DNA of 64,000 nt from Poriferisphaera corsica (GCF_007747445.1 NZ_CP036425.1:1410175-1474174); one strand, 5' to 3'; shown: positions 17,310-26,311, numbered from the stretch's first letter. Program-made: numbers and translations. Notes: generated by a model from the letters alone, not told the origin.

Positions 17310-18710
17310 ATGACGGTTTTATCTCAGCAAATCGAGATGTTGGAGGCTGCTGCCCCGCTAGAATTGCGCGGCACAGTTGTCGAAGTGCGCGGACTTGCGC
17401 TTCGTGTTGCTGATTTACCCGTCCCGATTGGCTCGATGGTTCGTATAACACCACGTGGAGGTCGTCAACAATCATCATTCGTGCTGGAAGGTGAAGTTGT
17501 CGGATTTGATGAAGATGTCACGATTGTGATGCCGTTTGGTGAGCTGACAGGTGTGAAACGTGGTGATCGTGTGATTGCGACACAGTTTGCTCAGTATGTG
17601 CGTGTTGGTGAAGCTTTATTAGGTCGTGTCTTGGATGGCTTAGGCCGTCCAATCGATCATCTCGGTCCTGTCGGTGATACGGTCGCTCGGCCTCTGAATC
17701 CCAAACCGGTCGATCCACTTGATCGTCCTCGTATTGACGAACCTCTCGCGACTGGCGTTCGAGCTGTCGATACCATGATGTCGGTTGGTCGTGGCCAGCG
17801 TGTGGGTGTTTTTGCCGGACCGGGTATGGGTAAATCAACTTTGCTCGGCATGATGGCAAAGCATACCGCAGCAGACGTGAGTGTGATCGCACTCGTTGGT
17901 GAACGTGGCCGTGAGGTAAAAGATTTTGTTGAAGGGATTCTTGGGGCTGAAGGTTTAGCACGATCAGTCGTTGTTGTCGCCACCAGTGACGAGCCTGCGC
18001 TTGTTCGCATTCGCTCAGCTTTGGTCGCCACAGCGATTGCTGAATTCTTCCGTGATCAAGGTTTAGACGTGCTAATGATTATGGATTCTGTCACACGCTT
18101 CTGCCAAGCCCAAAGGCAAGTCGGCCTCGCAGCCGGTGAACCACCAACCACCAAAGGCTTTCCGCCAAGCGTATTCGCGATGTTGCCTCGTCTGCTCGAA
18201 CGATCAGGCCGCACAAATAAAGGCTCCATCACTGGCCTATATTCGATCCTCGTTGAAGGTGAAGATATGACCGAGCCAGTTGCCGATGCATGCCGAGGTA
18301 TTCTTGACGGTCATATTCAGCTTTCTCGCAAACTTGCCGAGCAAGGCCATTATCCCGCTATTGATGTGCTTGGTTCTGTTAGCCGTGTGATGGATGATGT
18401 GACCATGCTCGATCACCAGAAAGCTCGCCGCGAGATCATCAAGCTCCTGTCGTCATACGCACAGGTCGAGGATCTCCTCAATATCGGCGCCTACACACCT
18501 GGTTCAAACCCCGACTTTGATCTTGCAATCGCCTGCAAGCCGGCCATCGATCGTGTGCTTCAACAAACACGTGATTTTGATCCGGAACTCAGCAACTTTG
18601 AAAGAACACGTGCAATGCTCTTAGCGCTGAATAGTAATATGGATTCAGCCCGCCAACAGCTTGCACAACAACAGCTTGGCATGCAAACGAACATGCAGAT
18701 GCCAAGCTAA
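17310..18710 (+). CDS. fliI: Flagellum-specific ATP synthase FliI
   Basis: 466 residues. FliI is the hexameric ATPase of the flagellar type III export apparatus, related to F1-beta. It shows Walker A GPGMGKSTLLG, the GERGREVKDFVE motif, Walker B (DVLMIMDSVTRF) and the family segment PPTTKGFPPSVFAMLPRLLE. Start ATG at 17310; the frame is open to a TTG at 17262, but that would add 16 residues not found in the family. C-terminal tail is Gln/Met-rich. Followed by fliJ. Confidence 0.95.
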   Translation: MTVLSQQIEMLEAAAPLELRGTVVEVRGLALRVADLPVPIGSMVRITPRGGRQQSSFVLEGEVVGFDEDVTIVMPFGELTGVKRGDRVIATQFAQYVRVGEALLGRVLDGLGRPIDHLGPVGDTVARPLNPKPVDPLDRPRIDEPLATGVRAVDTMMSVGRGQRVGVFAGPGMGKSTLLGMMAKHTAADVSVIALVGERGREVKDFVEGILGAEGLARSVVVVATSDEPALVRIRSALVATAIAEFFRDQGLDVLMIMDSVTRFCQAQRQVGLAAGEPPTTKGFPPSVFAMLPRLLERSGRTNKGSITGLYSILVEGEDMTEPVADACRGILDGHIQLSRKLAEQGHYPAIDVLGSVSRVMDDVTMLDHQKARREIIKLLSSYAQVEDLLNIGAYTPGSNPDFDLAIACKPAIDRVLQQTRDFDPELSNFERTRAMLLALNSNMDSARQQLAQQQLGMQTNMQMPS

Positions 18711-18803
18711 TCAGTGAGGACGCTTCAGAGGTGAGAGCCTGAAGCATTGATGAAAGAATCGGTAGTCGGAGGATCCGGCCACCACAGAAAGAGGAATTGG
18801 GCA

Positions 18804-19265
18804 ATGCCCCGTTTTCGTTTCAAACTTGATGTACTACTTAAGCACCGTGCTTCGGAAGAAGAACTGTGTCAGAGAGATCTCGCGCGTCTTCTACGATCAC
18901 GGATGATCTTCGAAGATGAACTCCGCAGGATGCAGCAAACTATTTCACAGTCCAAGCATCAGCTTGGTCAAAGTCTTCTTGGTAAAGTTGAAATCAGCCG
19001 TGTTGCTGAGTTTGCAAGTTATAGCGGCCAAACCACGATGCGTGGCCATCAGATCGTTAACAAGATGGCTGAGTTGGAACAACACATTCTGATCGCCCGC
19101 GAAAAATTGCTCGAAGCAACCAAAAAGCGCAAAGCGCTTGAGTTACTCCGAGATAAACAGAAAGCGGAATGGATTGCGGCAGAAAATAAGCGCGAAACAG
19201 CTGAACTCGATGAGATTGCCACCCAGAAATACGCACGCGTTATGGCGATGGGAGGTAATGTATGA
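18804..19265 (+). CDS. fliJ: Flagellar export protein FliJ
   Basis: 153 residues, almost entirely helical coiled coil, the FliJ stalk that sits in the FliI ring and couples it to FlhA. The N-terminus MPRFRFKLDVLLKHRASEEE is the standard FliJ opening. Start ATG at 18804 with AGAGGA about 10 nt upstream; an earlier ATG (18747) adds 19 residues that do not fit. The stop overlaps the next start as ATGA. Confidence 0.88.
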   Translation: MPRFRFKLDVLLKHRASEEELCQRDLARLLRSRMIFEDELRRMQQTISQSKHQLGQSLLGKVEISRVAEFASYSGQTTMRGHQIVNKMAELEQHILIAREKLLEATKKRKALELLRDKQKAEWIAAENKRETAELDEIATQKYARVMAMGGNV

Positions 19266-19957
19266 TTCGATCAATCCGCTTCATTGTTGTCGCGCTTCTA
19301 CTGGCTCATATGGTTCTTTTGTTGGCAGGTATGGGCTGGCTGGCAGCATCCGGTCGTCTTAATCGTGAACGTTTTGATAATGCTGTTGAGATCTTCAAGC
19401 TCACCATCGAAGATCAAGCGAATCAAGAAGAGACACAGTTTGCCGAGGCGCAAAAAGCAGACGAACAATTACAGGAAGCGCTGCGTCTGCAGAGTGCTTC
19501 CAATGGCTCTCAATCTTTTGATCAGTATCTCGGCCGTTCCCAAGCATCAGCTGAAGTGGCGATGGAACAATACGCTCGATTGACCCGTGAAATCAAAGAT
19601 CTTGAACGACGTATCCAGGTTGATAAACAGATTATTGAGCAGCAAAAAAAGAAGCTTAAAGAAGATCGCGACACACTCGAACAAGATCGTATTCGTTATG
19701 CAAACGGCAATAGTGACGAAGATTTCCAACGTACTGTTACGATGTTTACAAAGATCCCTTCAAAGCAAGCCAAACAGATCATGCAGCAGATGCTTATGGA
19801 AGACAAGCTCAACGATATTGTTGACTATCTCAACGCGATGGGTAGCACAAAATCTGCAGGCGTTCTTAGAGAATTTAAATCACCAGCAGAAATCGATCAG
19901 GCTAAGCAGATTATTGAACGCATCCGCACACGCGGTCAATTAGCACAAGGGCAATAA
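19262..19957 (+). CDS. MotE-like protein: membrane anchor, coiled coil and MgtE-N-like domain
   Basis: 231 residues. One N-terminal membrane segment (FIVVALLLAHMVLLLAGMGW), a long coiled coil (residues 40-155, IKDLERRIQVDKQIIEQQKK in its middle), then a helical domain of the MgtE N-terminal type (VTMFTKIPSKQAKQIMQQML, then DKLNDIVDYLNAMGSTKSAG). Such proteins are found between fliJ and fliK in many flagellar operons and have been named MotE or FliG-like; in some bacteria MotE acts as chaperone for motor proteins. Translationally coupled to fliJ (ATGA overlap). Exact role here is inferred from position. Confidence 0.75.
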   Translation: MIRSIRFIVVALLLAHMVLLLAGMGWLAASGRLNRERFDNAVEIFKLTIEDQANQEETQFAEAQKADEQLQEALRLQSASNGSQSFDQYLGRSQASAEVAMEQYARLTREIKDLERRIQVDKQIIEQQKKKLKEDRDTLEQDRIRYANGNSDEDFQRTVTMFTKIPSKQAKQIMQQMLMEDKLNDIVDYLNAMGSTKSAGVLREFKSPAEIDQAKQIIERIRTRGQLAQGQ

Positions 19958-19969
19958 AGGGCACGGATC

Positions 19970-21436
19970 ATGAAAACACTACTTCAAACACTTGATACCC
20001 CACGCGTCGCTATGAAAGATGCACCACGTACTTCTTCTCGAAAGAATGCGGATAATGCTGATACGACCAATTTTAAACAATCACTCAGCAGTGCAACAAA
20101 AGAATCAAGGCCTAGTGAGTCAACGGCTAATAAAGCCGAAGCAGAATCAAATACGCGTGATGCTATAGAGACTGTTGAAAAGCCTCAACACGAATCTCAA
20201 ACGCAAAACACGGATAAGACACAAAACAGCGAATCGAATACTGACCAAGAGACCAATGAGACGACAGAACCCGTCGAAATTAGTGAAGATTCCGAGGTCA
20301 AGCAAGAAGTCAACGCTGACGCAATAGCAGATGTAATGACCATTCAAATTGATGCTCAATATATCCAACCTGAGCAACAACAGGATGGCCAAAGTAAAGT
20401 TCCTACTATCCAGGACTTGCAGAATATCGTTGAAGAGGTTTTTAATACTTCCGATGTTGAGATTAAGATTGAGAACGAAGTTGATGTTAATAAACAATCA
20501 CCTGTTGCTCAGCAACTTCAGCAGGAACAAACAATTGAAGTAGCCGATCAGATTCAAGTTGTTACCGAGAATACAACACAAACATCAGAACAGACAACAA
20601 CTCAAACAGTAGTGTCCGAATCGCAAAGCAAACAAGCGACCCAAGCATTAGAGCAAAGTCAGACTGAACAAGCAGACGTCGTAACAAATACTCAAGAGCA
20701 ATCGCAAAAGCAATCTGAAGTCGGCCCACTTGATCAGAAACAAGCTAAAACAACACAAACGCAAAAATCAGAATCAGAATCCATAATCGCTGCCGATGGT
20801 TTCAAGCATGAGAGTAAGAAACAGGATATTAAGCAGAGTGATCGACCCGAAGCAGCATCCTTACGTGATCCTGCAATGAGGGACGCAGCTCCTATGCGTG
20901 TAGATGACCATACAAATGGCGCAATCAAAATTAACACAATGAATACGACGCCAGAACGTGCAACACAGCAGGTTCAACTCCCAACCACTGGCACGGATAA
21001 CGAGCAGCTAAATATGGCACGTGTTGCTCGTGGTCTCCAGTCTGCAATTCATCAAAACGGTGGTAACCTAACACTTCGTCTAACACCGGAATCGATGGGC
21101 ACTGTACGTATTCAGCTACAGATCACCGGCGCTCAGGTCAATGTTCAGCTACATACTGAACATGAATCAGCACGTTCAATGCTCAATCAACATATCAGTA
21201 ATCTTCGCCAGTCATTAGAACACCAAGGCCTGAGTGTTGAACGTATCGGTGTGCAAAGCATGCAAAACAGTTCACAGTCAAATACGAACTCGCAATCTGA
21301 TATGAGCCAATCCGATGGCCGTAGTCGTGGAGAATACTCTGGTCAGCAAGGCCAAAATAATCAAGACAACCAACAAGATCGCCAGAAGCAAAATAACTCA
21401 TTTACTGATTTATTCGCCGAAGAATCTGCCGCTTAA
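19970..21436 (+). CDS. fliK: Flagellar hook-length control protein FliK
   Basis: 488 residues. The first 330 residues are low-complexity and very rich in Gln, Thr, Ser, Glu and Asn, the disordered molecular ruler. The C-terminal domain has the FliK core: GGNLTLRLTPESMGTVRIQL, then VNVQLHTEHESARSMLNQHI and LRQSLEHQGLSVERIGV, which contacts FlhB to switch export specificity when the hook is complete. The tail is again Gln/Ser/Asn-rich. The DNA has higher A content than the neighbours because of Gln and Lys codons. Starts 12 bases after the MotE-like gene. Confidence 0.9.
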   Translation: MKTLLQTLDTPRVAMKDAPRTSSRKNADNADTTNFKQSLSSATKESRPSESTANKAEAESNTRDAIETVEKPQHESQTQNTDKTQNSESNTDQETNETTEPVEISEDSEVKQEVNADAIADVMTIQIDAQYIQPEQQQDGQSKVPTIQDLQNIVEEVFNTSDVEIKIENEVDVNKQSPVAQQLQQEQTIEVADQIQVVTENTTQTSEQTTTQTVVSESQSKQATQALEQSQTEQADVVTNTQEQSQKQSEVGPLDQKQAKTTQTQKSESESIIAADGFKHESKKQDIKQSDRPEAASLRDPAMRDAAPMRVDDHTNGAIKINTMNTTPERATQQVQLPTTGTDNEQLNMARVARGLQSAIHQNGGNLTLRLTPESMGTVRIQLQITGAQVNVQLHTEHESARSMLNQHISNLRQSLEHQGLSVERIGVQSMQNSSQSNTNSQSDMSQSDGRSRGEYSGQQGQNNQDNQQDRQKQNNSFTDLFAEESAA

Positions 21437-21472
21437 TCACATTGAACTCATTAACCGACTCAGGAGTCAATC

Positions 21473-22141
21473 ATGACAACAACAGGTGTCTCAGCAACCG
21501 GTACTCAATCGACAACTTCAACGAGTAGTAAATACACCGAGATGGACAGCGGTCAGTTCGTTAAGCTCATGGTAGCTGAACTCACGAACCAAGATCCTTT
21601 TGAGCCAAATGATACCTCCGCACTCATGGAACAACTCAGTTCGTTGCGTAATATCGAAAGCCAAAACGCACTTCAAGCATCGCTTGAATCGATGGTTAGT
21701 CAGCAATCAATCTCACAGGCCAGCGGTCTTATCGGCTACGAAGTCACGGGCCTCGATGATAAAAATAATACCGTTACAGGTATTGTTCAATCGATCCGTG
21801 TCGTTAATGGCAAAGCGCAGCTTCAACTCAACAACAACAAGATACTTGGTATGAGCCGGGTCACCGACATTAAAGTCCCGACAAATACAGATGAAGAAGC
21901 GCCACTGCTCTGGGATACCAATGCGGATGGTGAGGTCACCACGGATGACTACAACGAGTGGTATACACGTTGGGAGAAAAACCGTGATAAGGATCCTGAA
22001 GTCGGTTCGGATGGCAAGATTAAGACATGGCAGTTTATCGACGGTGATTTCACCGGCGACGGTAAGGTCGATATGACAGACCTCACATTATTACAACGTG
22101 TTTTTGCCGAAATCAATAACCCCACAACCCCCTCAACATAA
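21473..22141 (+). CDS. flgD: Flagellar hook capping protein FlgD with C-terminal dockerin-like Ca-binding repeats
   Basis: 222 residues. FlgD caps the growing hook. The N-terminal signature is clear: FVKLMVAELTNQDPFEPNDT (residues 30-48), then MEQLSSLRNIESQNAL. Residues 84-135 are the small beta domain (GYEVTGLDDKNNTVTGIVQS). Where FlgD normally has its Ig-like part there is instead a pair of EF-hand-type loops, DTNADGEVTTDD (148-159) and DFTGDGKVDMTD (192-203), the second followed by LTLLQRVF, as in dockerin repeats. Each loop has Asp/Asn/Thr at positions 1, 3 and 5, Gly at 6 and Asp at 12, so calcium binding is expected. AGGAG precedes the ATG. The next gene starts 2 bases after the stop. 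Confidence 0.9.
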   Translation: MTTTGVSATGTQSTTSTSSKYTEMDSGQFVKLMVAELTNQDPFEPNDTSALMEQLSSLRNIESQNALQASLESMVSQQSISQASGLIGYEVTGLDDKNNTVTGIVQSIRVVNGKAQLQLNNNKILGMSRVTDIKVPTNTDEEAPLLWDTNADGEVTTDDYNEWYTRWEKNRDKDPEVGSDGKIKTWQFIDGDFTGDGKVDMTDLTLLQRVFAEINNPTTPST

Positions 22142-22143
22142 TC

Positions 22144-22455
22144 ATGGCAAACGGATCGGACTTATTGAGAATGCTTGAACCTGCCATTCGGCCGGTACGA
22201 ACATCCTCTGCCGATCAAACCTCAGCCCCCAAGCAGCCCTTTGAAAAATCTGATTTCGACCAGCTTCTCAAAGATGCTCAAGAAATTACACTCGCAAAGC
22301 CTGTGCAAACGAACACTCAAAAAACTCAATCCGCCGCAACTCAATTACCCGCCAACGTGCTTTCAGATCTTTCCCGCATCGATTCCGTTGAGAATGCATC
22401 GCTACGATCAATCCTTAACGCAAACATGACGCCGAATCTGAAAGAAGCAAGCTAG
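22144..22455 (+). CDS. Small flagellar-operon protein between flgD and flgE
   Basis: 103 residues, not firmly recognised. It starts 2 bases after flgD, and flgE follows, the place where many operons have a small protein (TIGR02530, flagellar operon protein). Residues 30-50 (PFEKSDFDQLLKDAQEITLA) fit the front of that family, but the FSxHAxxR-like core is not visible, so it would be a shortened or diverged form. The rest is Gln/Thr/Ser-rich and ends in MTPNLKEAS. Probably soluble. Confidence 0.6.
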   Translation: MANGSDLLRMLEPAIRPVRTSSADQTSAPKQPFEKSDFDQLLKDAQEITLAKPVQTNTQKTQSAATQLPANVLSDLSRIDSVENASLRSILNANMTPNLKEAS

Positions 22456-22465
22456 ATAATAATCA

Positions 22466-22482
22466 CTGCACAGGATGTGCAG
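22466..22482. other. Small hairpin before flgE
   Basis: Arms ctgcac (22466-22471) and gtgcag (22477-22482) around aggat, between the small gene and flgE and just upstream of the flgE ribosome binding site (caggag). No T-run, so more likely a message-stability or translational element than a terminator. Confidence 0.3.
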
Positions 22483-22506
22483 CCTTGAATACAGCAGGAG
22501 CTAACT

Positions 22507-24219
22507 ATGGGACTTGGAACTTCGATGTACACCGCGTTGTCAGGTTTGACATCAAACTCTCAACTTTTGAGCGTTTCCGGTAACAACATCTCCAATGTGA
22601 ATACAACCGCTTTCAAGCGTACTCAGGTATCGTTTGAAACCCAGATCTCCACCACCCTGAAAAGTGGCTCCTCACCAACCGATTCGCTCGGCGGCACCAA
22701 CCCGGTTCAACTCGGCCTCGGCGTTCGAATGGGTTCGACCCGTAAAGACTTCACCAGCGGTACACCACAACCAACTGGCATCAGCACCAACATGGCCATC
22801 GACGGCAACGGCTTCTTCATCGTCGAACAAAACGGCTCACGTTTCTTTACACGTGACGGCGGCTTTGTCCTTGACCGTGATTTTAACCTTGTCTCTCCTT
22901 CTTCCGGTGCTCTTGTCCAGGGTTACCCCATCGACAATGATTACAACATCGTTGAAGGTGTCTTCCAGCCCATCAATATCCCAATTGGCGTCATGACCAT
23001 TGCGGAGAAAACTGAAAACGTCAATCTCTCAGGCAACCTTAATGTAGGCGGTGATATTGGCACGCAAGGTTCAACACATGAATCGCAAGTTATGTACTCC
23101 GACGCAGCCGGTACCACAATCGCAACAGAAACAACACCTCTCGATTCACTCTACAAAGCCGATGGCACCAAAATGTTCAATGTTGGCGATGTCATCACGA
23201 TCGAAGGTGTGACACGCGGCGGAGCAACCGTCACCAAAATGACCTTCGAAGTCGGCGCCACTAATACCACTGATAGTGATACCAATGGCACAACCCTCCA
23301 AGAATACATGGATTTCATGCAGGGTTCGCTTGGCATTGATACGACACAAACTGGTGCTGGCGTAACGCTCAATGCGGGTAAGCTCACCGTCACAGGGAAC
23401 TACGGCACAGGCAACGAATACCGTATTGAAGATGGCAACATCATCGTCAATAAAGGTGCATCGCCTACCGTCCCATTTGATATGAGCATTACCGAACACG
23501 CAGTTGGTGAATCTTCGAAAACCAGCTTTATCGTTTACGACAGTCTCGGTAACGAACTCAAAGTTAACATGACTTACGTCCTTGAAAGTCGTGACGACTC
23601 AGGTTCCACCTGGCGATTTTATGCTCAATCAGACCAAGACACGGATATCGACACCGTCATCGGTACCGGCACCATTCAGTTTGATAATAACGGTCAATAC
23701 ATCGGTGCTGCGGACGCTGAAATTATCCTCAACCGCGATGGCACTGGCGCCGAAACGCCACAATCCATCAACCTCAATTTCAACGCACCAAACGGACAAA
23801 TCACTTCTCTTCAAAGTACCGCCGGTCAGGTTTCGATGATCCTCCAGGACGGCTCAGCTCTCGGCACGCTCGAAGACTTCACTGTCTCCGCAAACGGCGT
23901 CATCACTGGCGTCTTCTCAAACAGCCTTCTTCGTAACCTCGGCCAAATCCCACTCGCTATGTTCGCAAACAATGAAGGCCTCGAAGAACTCGGCGGTAAC
24001 CTCTATCGCGCCTCAACCAACTCCGGCACACCCATCATGGTCGCACCAACTTCCGGTGGTTCTGGCAAAGTCATTGGCCGTGCTGTTGAAGGTTCCAACG
24101 TCGACCTTGCTGAAGAATTCCTAAACATGATCAACGCATCCACCGGCTTCTCCGCCAACTCACGTGTGATGTCCACCAGCAACTCCATGATGCAAGAATT
24201 GCTCTCAACCATCAGGTAA
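22507..24219 (+). CDS. flgE: Flagellar hook protein FlgE
   Basis: 570 residues. FlgE polymerises into the hook. N-terminal rod/hook signature: MYTALSGLTSNSQLLSVSGN followed by NISNVNTTAFKRTQVSF; then the D1 and D2 domains (TNMAIDGNGFFIVEQNGSRF, and SSKTSFIVYDSLGNELKVNM). The C-terminus has the flagellar axial motif VEGSNVDLAEEFLNMINAST, GFSANSRVMSTSNSMMQELL. Start ATG with AGGAG 7 nt upstream. From here on, codons end mostly in C. A hairpin (24242-24256, actggt/accagt) follows the stop. Confidence 0.95.
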   Translation: MGLGTSMYTALSGLTSNSQLLSVSGNNISNVNTTAFKRTQVSFETQISTTLKSGSSPTDSLGGTNPVQLGLGVRMGSTRKDFTSGTPQPTGISTNMAIDGNGFFIVEQNGSRFFTRDGGFVLDRDFNLVSPSSGALVQGYPIDNDYNIVEGVFQPINIPIGVMTIAEKTENVNLSGNLNVGGDIGTQGSTHESQVMYSDAAGTTIATETTPLDSLYKADGTKMFNVGDVITIEGVTRGGATVTKMTFEVGATNTTDSDTNGTTLQEYMDFMQGSLGIDTTQTGAGVTLNAGKLTVTGNYGTGNEYRIEDGNIIVNKGASPTVPFDMSITEHAVGESSKTSFIVYDSLGNELKVNMTYVLESRDDSGSTWRFYAQSDQDTDIDTVIGTGTIQFDNNGQYIGAADAEIILNRDGTGAETPQSINLNFNAPNGQITSLQSTAGQVSMILQDGSALGTLEDFTVSANGVITGVFSNSLLRNLGQIPLAMFANNEGLEELGGNLYRASTNSGTPIMVAPTSGGSGKVIGRAVEGSNVDLAEEFLNMINASTGFSANSRVMSTSNSMMQELLSTIR

Positions 24220-24291
24220 TCAACAGTTAGACGAATCACATACTGGTGGAACCAGTAGTGCAGAATCACGGATGATAAGGCAACATAACTT

Positions 24292-24489
24292 ATGATTACG
24301 GTGACAAGACTCAACGGAAAAAAACTCGTCGTCAATGCGGAACTGATCCGCACAGTCGAAGAGAATCCCGACACCACGATTAAGCTCATTAATGGCGACC
24401 ACATCATCGTCAAAGAGCCTATGCATCGTGTCGTTGAACTCACCGTTGAATACGGGCGAAGCCTTCGGAGATTGCTTCCCCCTTCATAA
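24292..24489 (+). CDS. flbD: FlbD family flagellar protein
   Basis: 65 residues, a short beta protein typical of the FlbD/SwrD family found between flgE and motA. It begins MITVTRLNGKKLVVNAELIR and contains VEENPDTTIKLINGDHIIVK. In Bacillus the homologue SwrD raises motor power; in other bacteria the name FlbD has also been used for an unrelated sigma-54 activator, so the names should not be confused. Position and sequence agree well with the family. Confidence 0.88.
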   Translation: MITVTRLNGKKLVVNAELIRTVEENPDTTIKLINGDHIIVKEPMHRVVELTVEYGRSLRRLLPPS

Positions 24490-24649
24490 CTGCAGGATGC
24501 AGGAACACGCATGAACTCACAACGTCTGATAACAAATGATCAGGCAACCGAAATACCTGTGCAACGGATGGCACTGTCGCTTGAATACGTCCAATAACAT
24601 GGCCCAAACTCACAACAAGCACCTTTAACCCAACACTCACACTTTCCCA

Positions 24650-24678
24650 CAAAAGCTCACCCCCAACACGGCCGATAA
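24650..24678 (+). promoter_or_regulatory. Sigma-28 (FliA) promoter of motA
   Basis: The -10 element gccgataa at 24671-24678 is an exact match to the sigma-28 consensus GCCGATAA. Fifteen bases upstream lies caaaag (24650-24655), one mismatch from CTAAAG. The start of transcription would be near 24686, about 30 bases before the motA ATG. The gene for the matching sigma factor is at 40166-40990. Confidence 0.65.
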
Positions 24679-24717
24679 ACAAAACGTATTCTCGCTCGTA
24701 CGAAAGAGGTAACAAGG

Positions 24718-25491
24718 ATGGATCTCGGTATCCTATTTGGTTTTATTGGTACATGGGTACTTGTCTTCTGGGCTCTGCTCTCAGGCGGCCAGATCGGTAT
24801 GTACGTCGATGTTCCTTCGGTCATCATCGTTGTCGGTGCATCTTTCACCGTCACTTTCTTTGCGCTCCCCGCCAGTACCGTCAAAGGCATTATCGCCATC
24901 ATACGTAAAGCCGTATTCTGGCAGTCCGCCCCCGTTGAAAAACTCATCGAAGATATGGTTTCCTACGCCGAGATCGCTCGCCGTGACGGCATCCTCTCTC
25001 TCGAAAATTCAACCAAAGACATCGATGACCCCTTCATCGTTCAAGGCATCCAAATGGCTGTCGATGGCACAGACCCAGAACTCATCGAACAGATCATGAC
25101 CACTGAACTCGAAAATCAGATGGAACGTCATGACACCGGCAAAGCCATTTTCGACACCGTCGGCAAGTACGCACCCGCCTTCGGCATGATCGGTACGCTC
25201 GTTGGCCTCGTCGCCATGCTCGCCGACCTTTCCGACCCATCAGGCATCGGTGCTGGTATGGCCGTCGCTCTGCTCACAACACTCTACGGTGCGCTCATCT
25301 CAAACGCACTCGCACTCCCTATCGCCGACAGACTCGAAAAACGTTCTGCCGAAGAAGTCCTCTACAAAACAATCATCATCAAGGGCGTCATGTCCATTCA
25401 ATCCGGCGACAACCCCCGTGTTGTCGAACAAAAACTCCGTACCTTCCTCCCACCAGCACTGAGGCCGCAAGAAGAAAAAGAAGCAGCCTAA
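24718..25491 (+). CDS. motA: Flagellar motor stator protein MotA
   Basis: 257 residues. MotA forms the five-subunit ring of the ion channel and pushes on FliG. Four membrane segments are visible: LGILFGFIGTWVLVFWALLS, VPSVIIVVGASFTVTFFALP, then the pair around PAFGMIGTLVGLVAMLADLS and AGMAVALLTTLYGALISNAL. The cytoplasmic loop carries the charged residues (VQGIQMAVDGTDPELIEQIM). The family is MotA/PomA/TolQ/ExbB; the short N-terminus and next gene motB fix the identity. Predicted sigma-28 promoter just upstream. Confidence 0.93.
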   Translation: MDLGILFGFIGTWVLVFWALLSGGQIGMYVDVPSVIIVVGASFTVTFFALPASTVKGIIAIIRKAVFWQSAPVEKLIEDMVSYAEIARRDGILSLENSTKDIDDPFIVQGIQMAVDGTDPELIEQIMTTELENQMERHDTGKAIFDTVGKYAPAFGMIGTLVGLVAMLADLSDPSGIGAGMAVALLTTLYGALISNALALPIADRLEKRSAEEVLYKTIIIKGVMSIQSGDNPRVVEQKLRTFLPPALRPQEEKEAA

Positions 25492-25564
25492 TCATCGGTT
25501 AGTTCCTTGTGAGCAGTGTCCAGATTTAGTTCTGACTCACACCCCGCATTAAACGGTTTTCATC

Positions 25565-26311
25565 ATGGCTAAGAAGCACAAATGCCCACCCGCTGGCGCA
25601 CCCGACTGGATGGTCACGTTCTCCGACATGACCACCCTCCTCCTATGCTTCTTCGTCCTCATTATCGCCTTCTCCGAAATCAAAAAAGAAGATGAGTTTC
25701 AAGCCGTCGTCGAAGAAGTTAAAAAAGCCTTCGGCATGAAAGGTGGTGGCGGTCGTCTCCCAACCAACGACGACCCCGAACTCACACTCATTCAGCGACT
25801 CGAAGCGCTCAACCTGCAACGCCAGAAAATGGAAAATGAGTCTAACACCGAAGATCCCGGCATCGAAGGCAAGGAACGCGAAACAACCGTCATTCGCCCC
25901 GGCATGCTCATTGTCCTCGGCGGGCCCATCACATTCGAGCACGGCTCCGCAAACCTGACGCAAAAAGCAAAAGAGCAACTCGACTTCATCGCCACACAAA
26001 CTCGAGGCAACAACAACCTCATCGAAATCGCCGGGCACGCCGCTTCAATGGAATCACGCGATCTCCCCGCACGCTTTACAACACTCTGGGATCTCAGCTA
26101 CGCTCGCGCCAACGCCACACTCGACTATCTAACCAGTGATAAAGTCGCGCTCAATCCCAACCGATTTAGATTAATCAGTAACGCCGATCGCGAACCCGTT
26201 GTTCGCAGACTCTATTCACCCGATCAGCAGGCACCAAACCGCCGCGTCATCGTCCGAGTCAGCGAGTCCATCGTCCGAGATTACACACAACCCATCGCAC
26301 TAGGCCATTGA
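25565..26311 (+). CDS. motB: Flagellar motor stator protein MotB
   Basis: 248 residues. MotB provides the ion-binding Asp and anchors the stator to peptidoglycan. The N-terminus PDWMVTFSDMTTLLLCFFVL holds Asp21, the carrier of the proton or sodium ion. The C-terminal half is an OmpA-like peptidoglycan-binding domain (FEHGSANLTQKAKEQLDFIA; LIEIAGHAASMESRD; SYARANATLDYL; PNRRVIVRV). Follows motA by about 70 bases that include the repeat ctaatcatcggttag at the motA stop. No clear ribosome binding site, as for several genes in this C-rich stretch. Confidence 0.93.
   Translation: MAKKHKCPPAGAPDWMVTFSDMTTLLLCFFVLIIAFSEIKKEDEFQAVVEEVKKAFGMKGGGGRLPTNDDPELTLIQRLEALNLQRQKMENESNTEDPGIEGKERETTVIRPGMLIVLGGPITFEHGSANLTQKAKEQLDFIATQTRGNNNLIEIAGHAASMESRDLPARFTTLWDLSYARANATLDYLTSDKVALNPNRFRLISNADREPVVRRLYSPDQQAPNRRVIVRVSESIVRDYTQPIALGH

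Noticed and set aside
20160-21000. Gln/Thr-rich low-complexity stretch as a separate adhesin or repeat protein
   Set aside because: It is in frame with the FliK C-terminal domain and matches the disordered ruler part of FliK.
24568-24586. tggcactgtcgcttga upstream of motA as sigma-54 promoter
   Set aside because: No GC at the -12 position and the TTG is shifted by one base; the sigma-28 element further down fits better.
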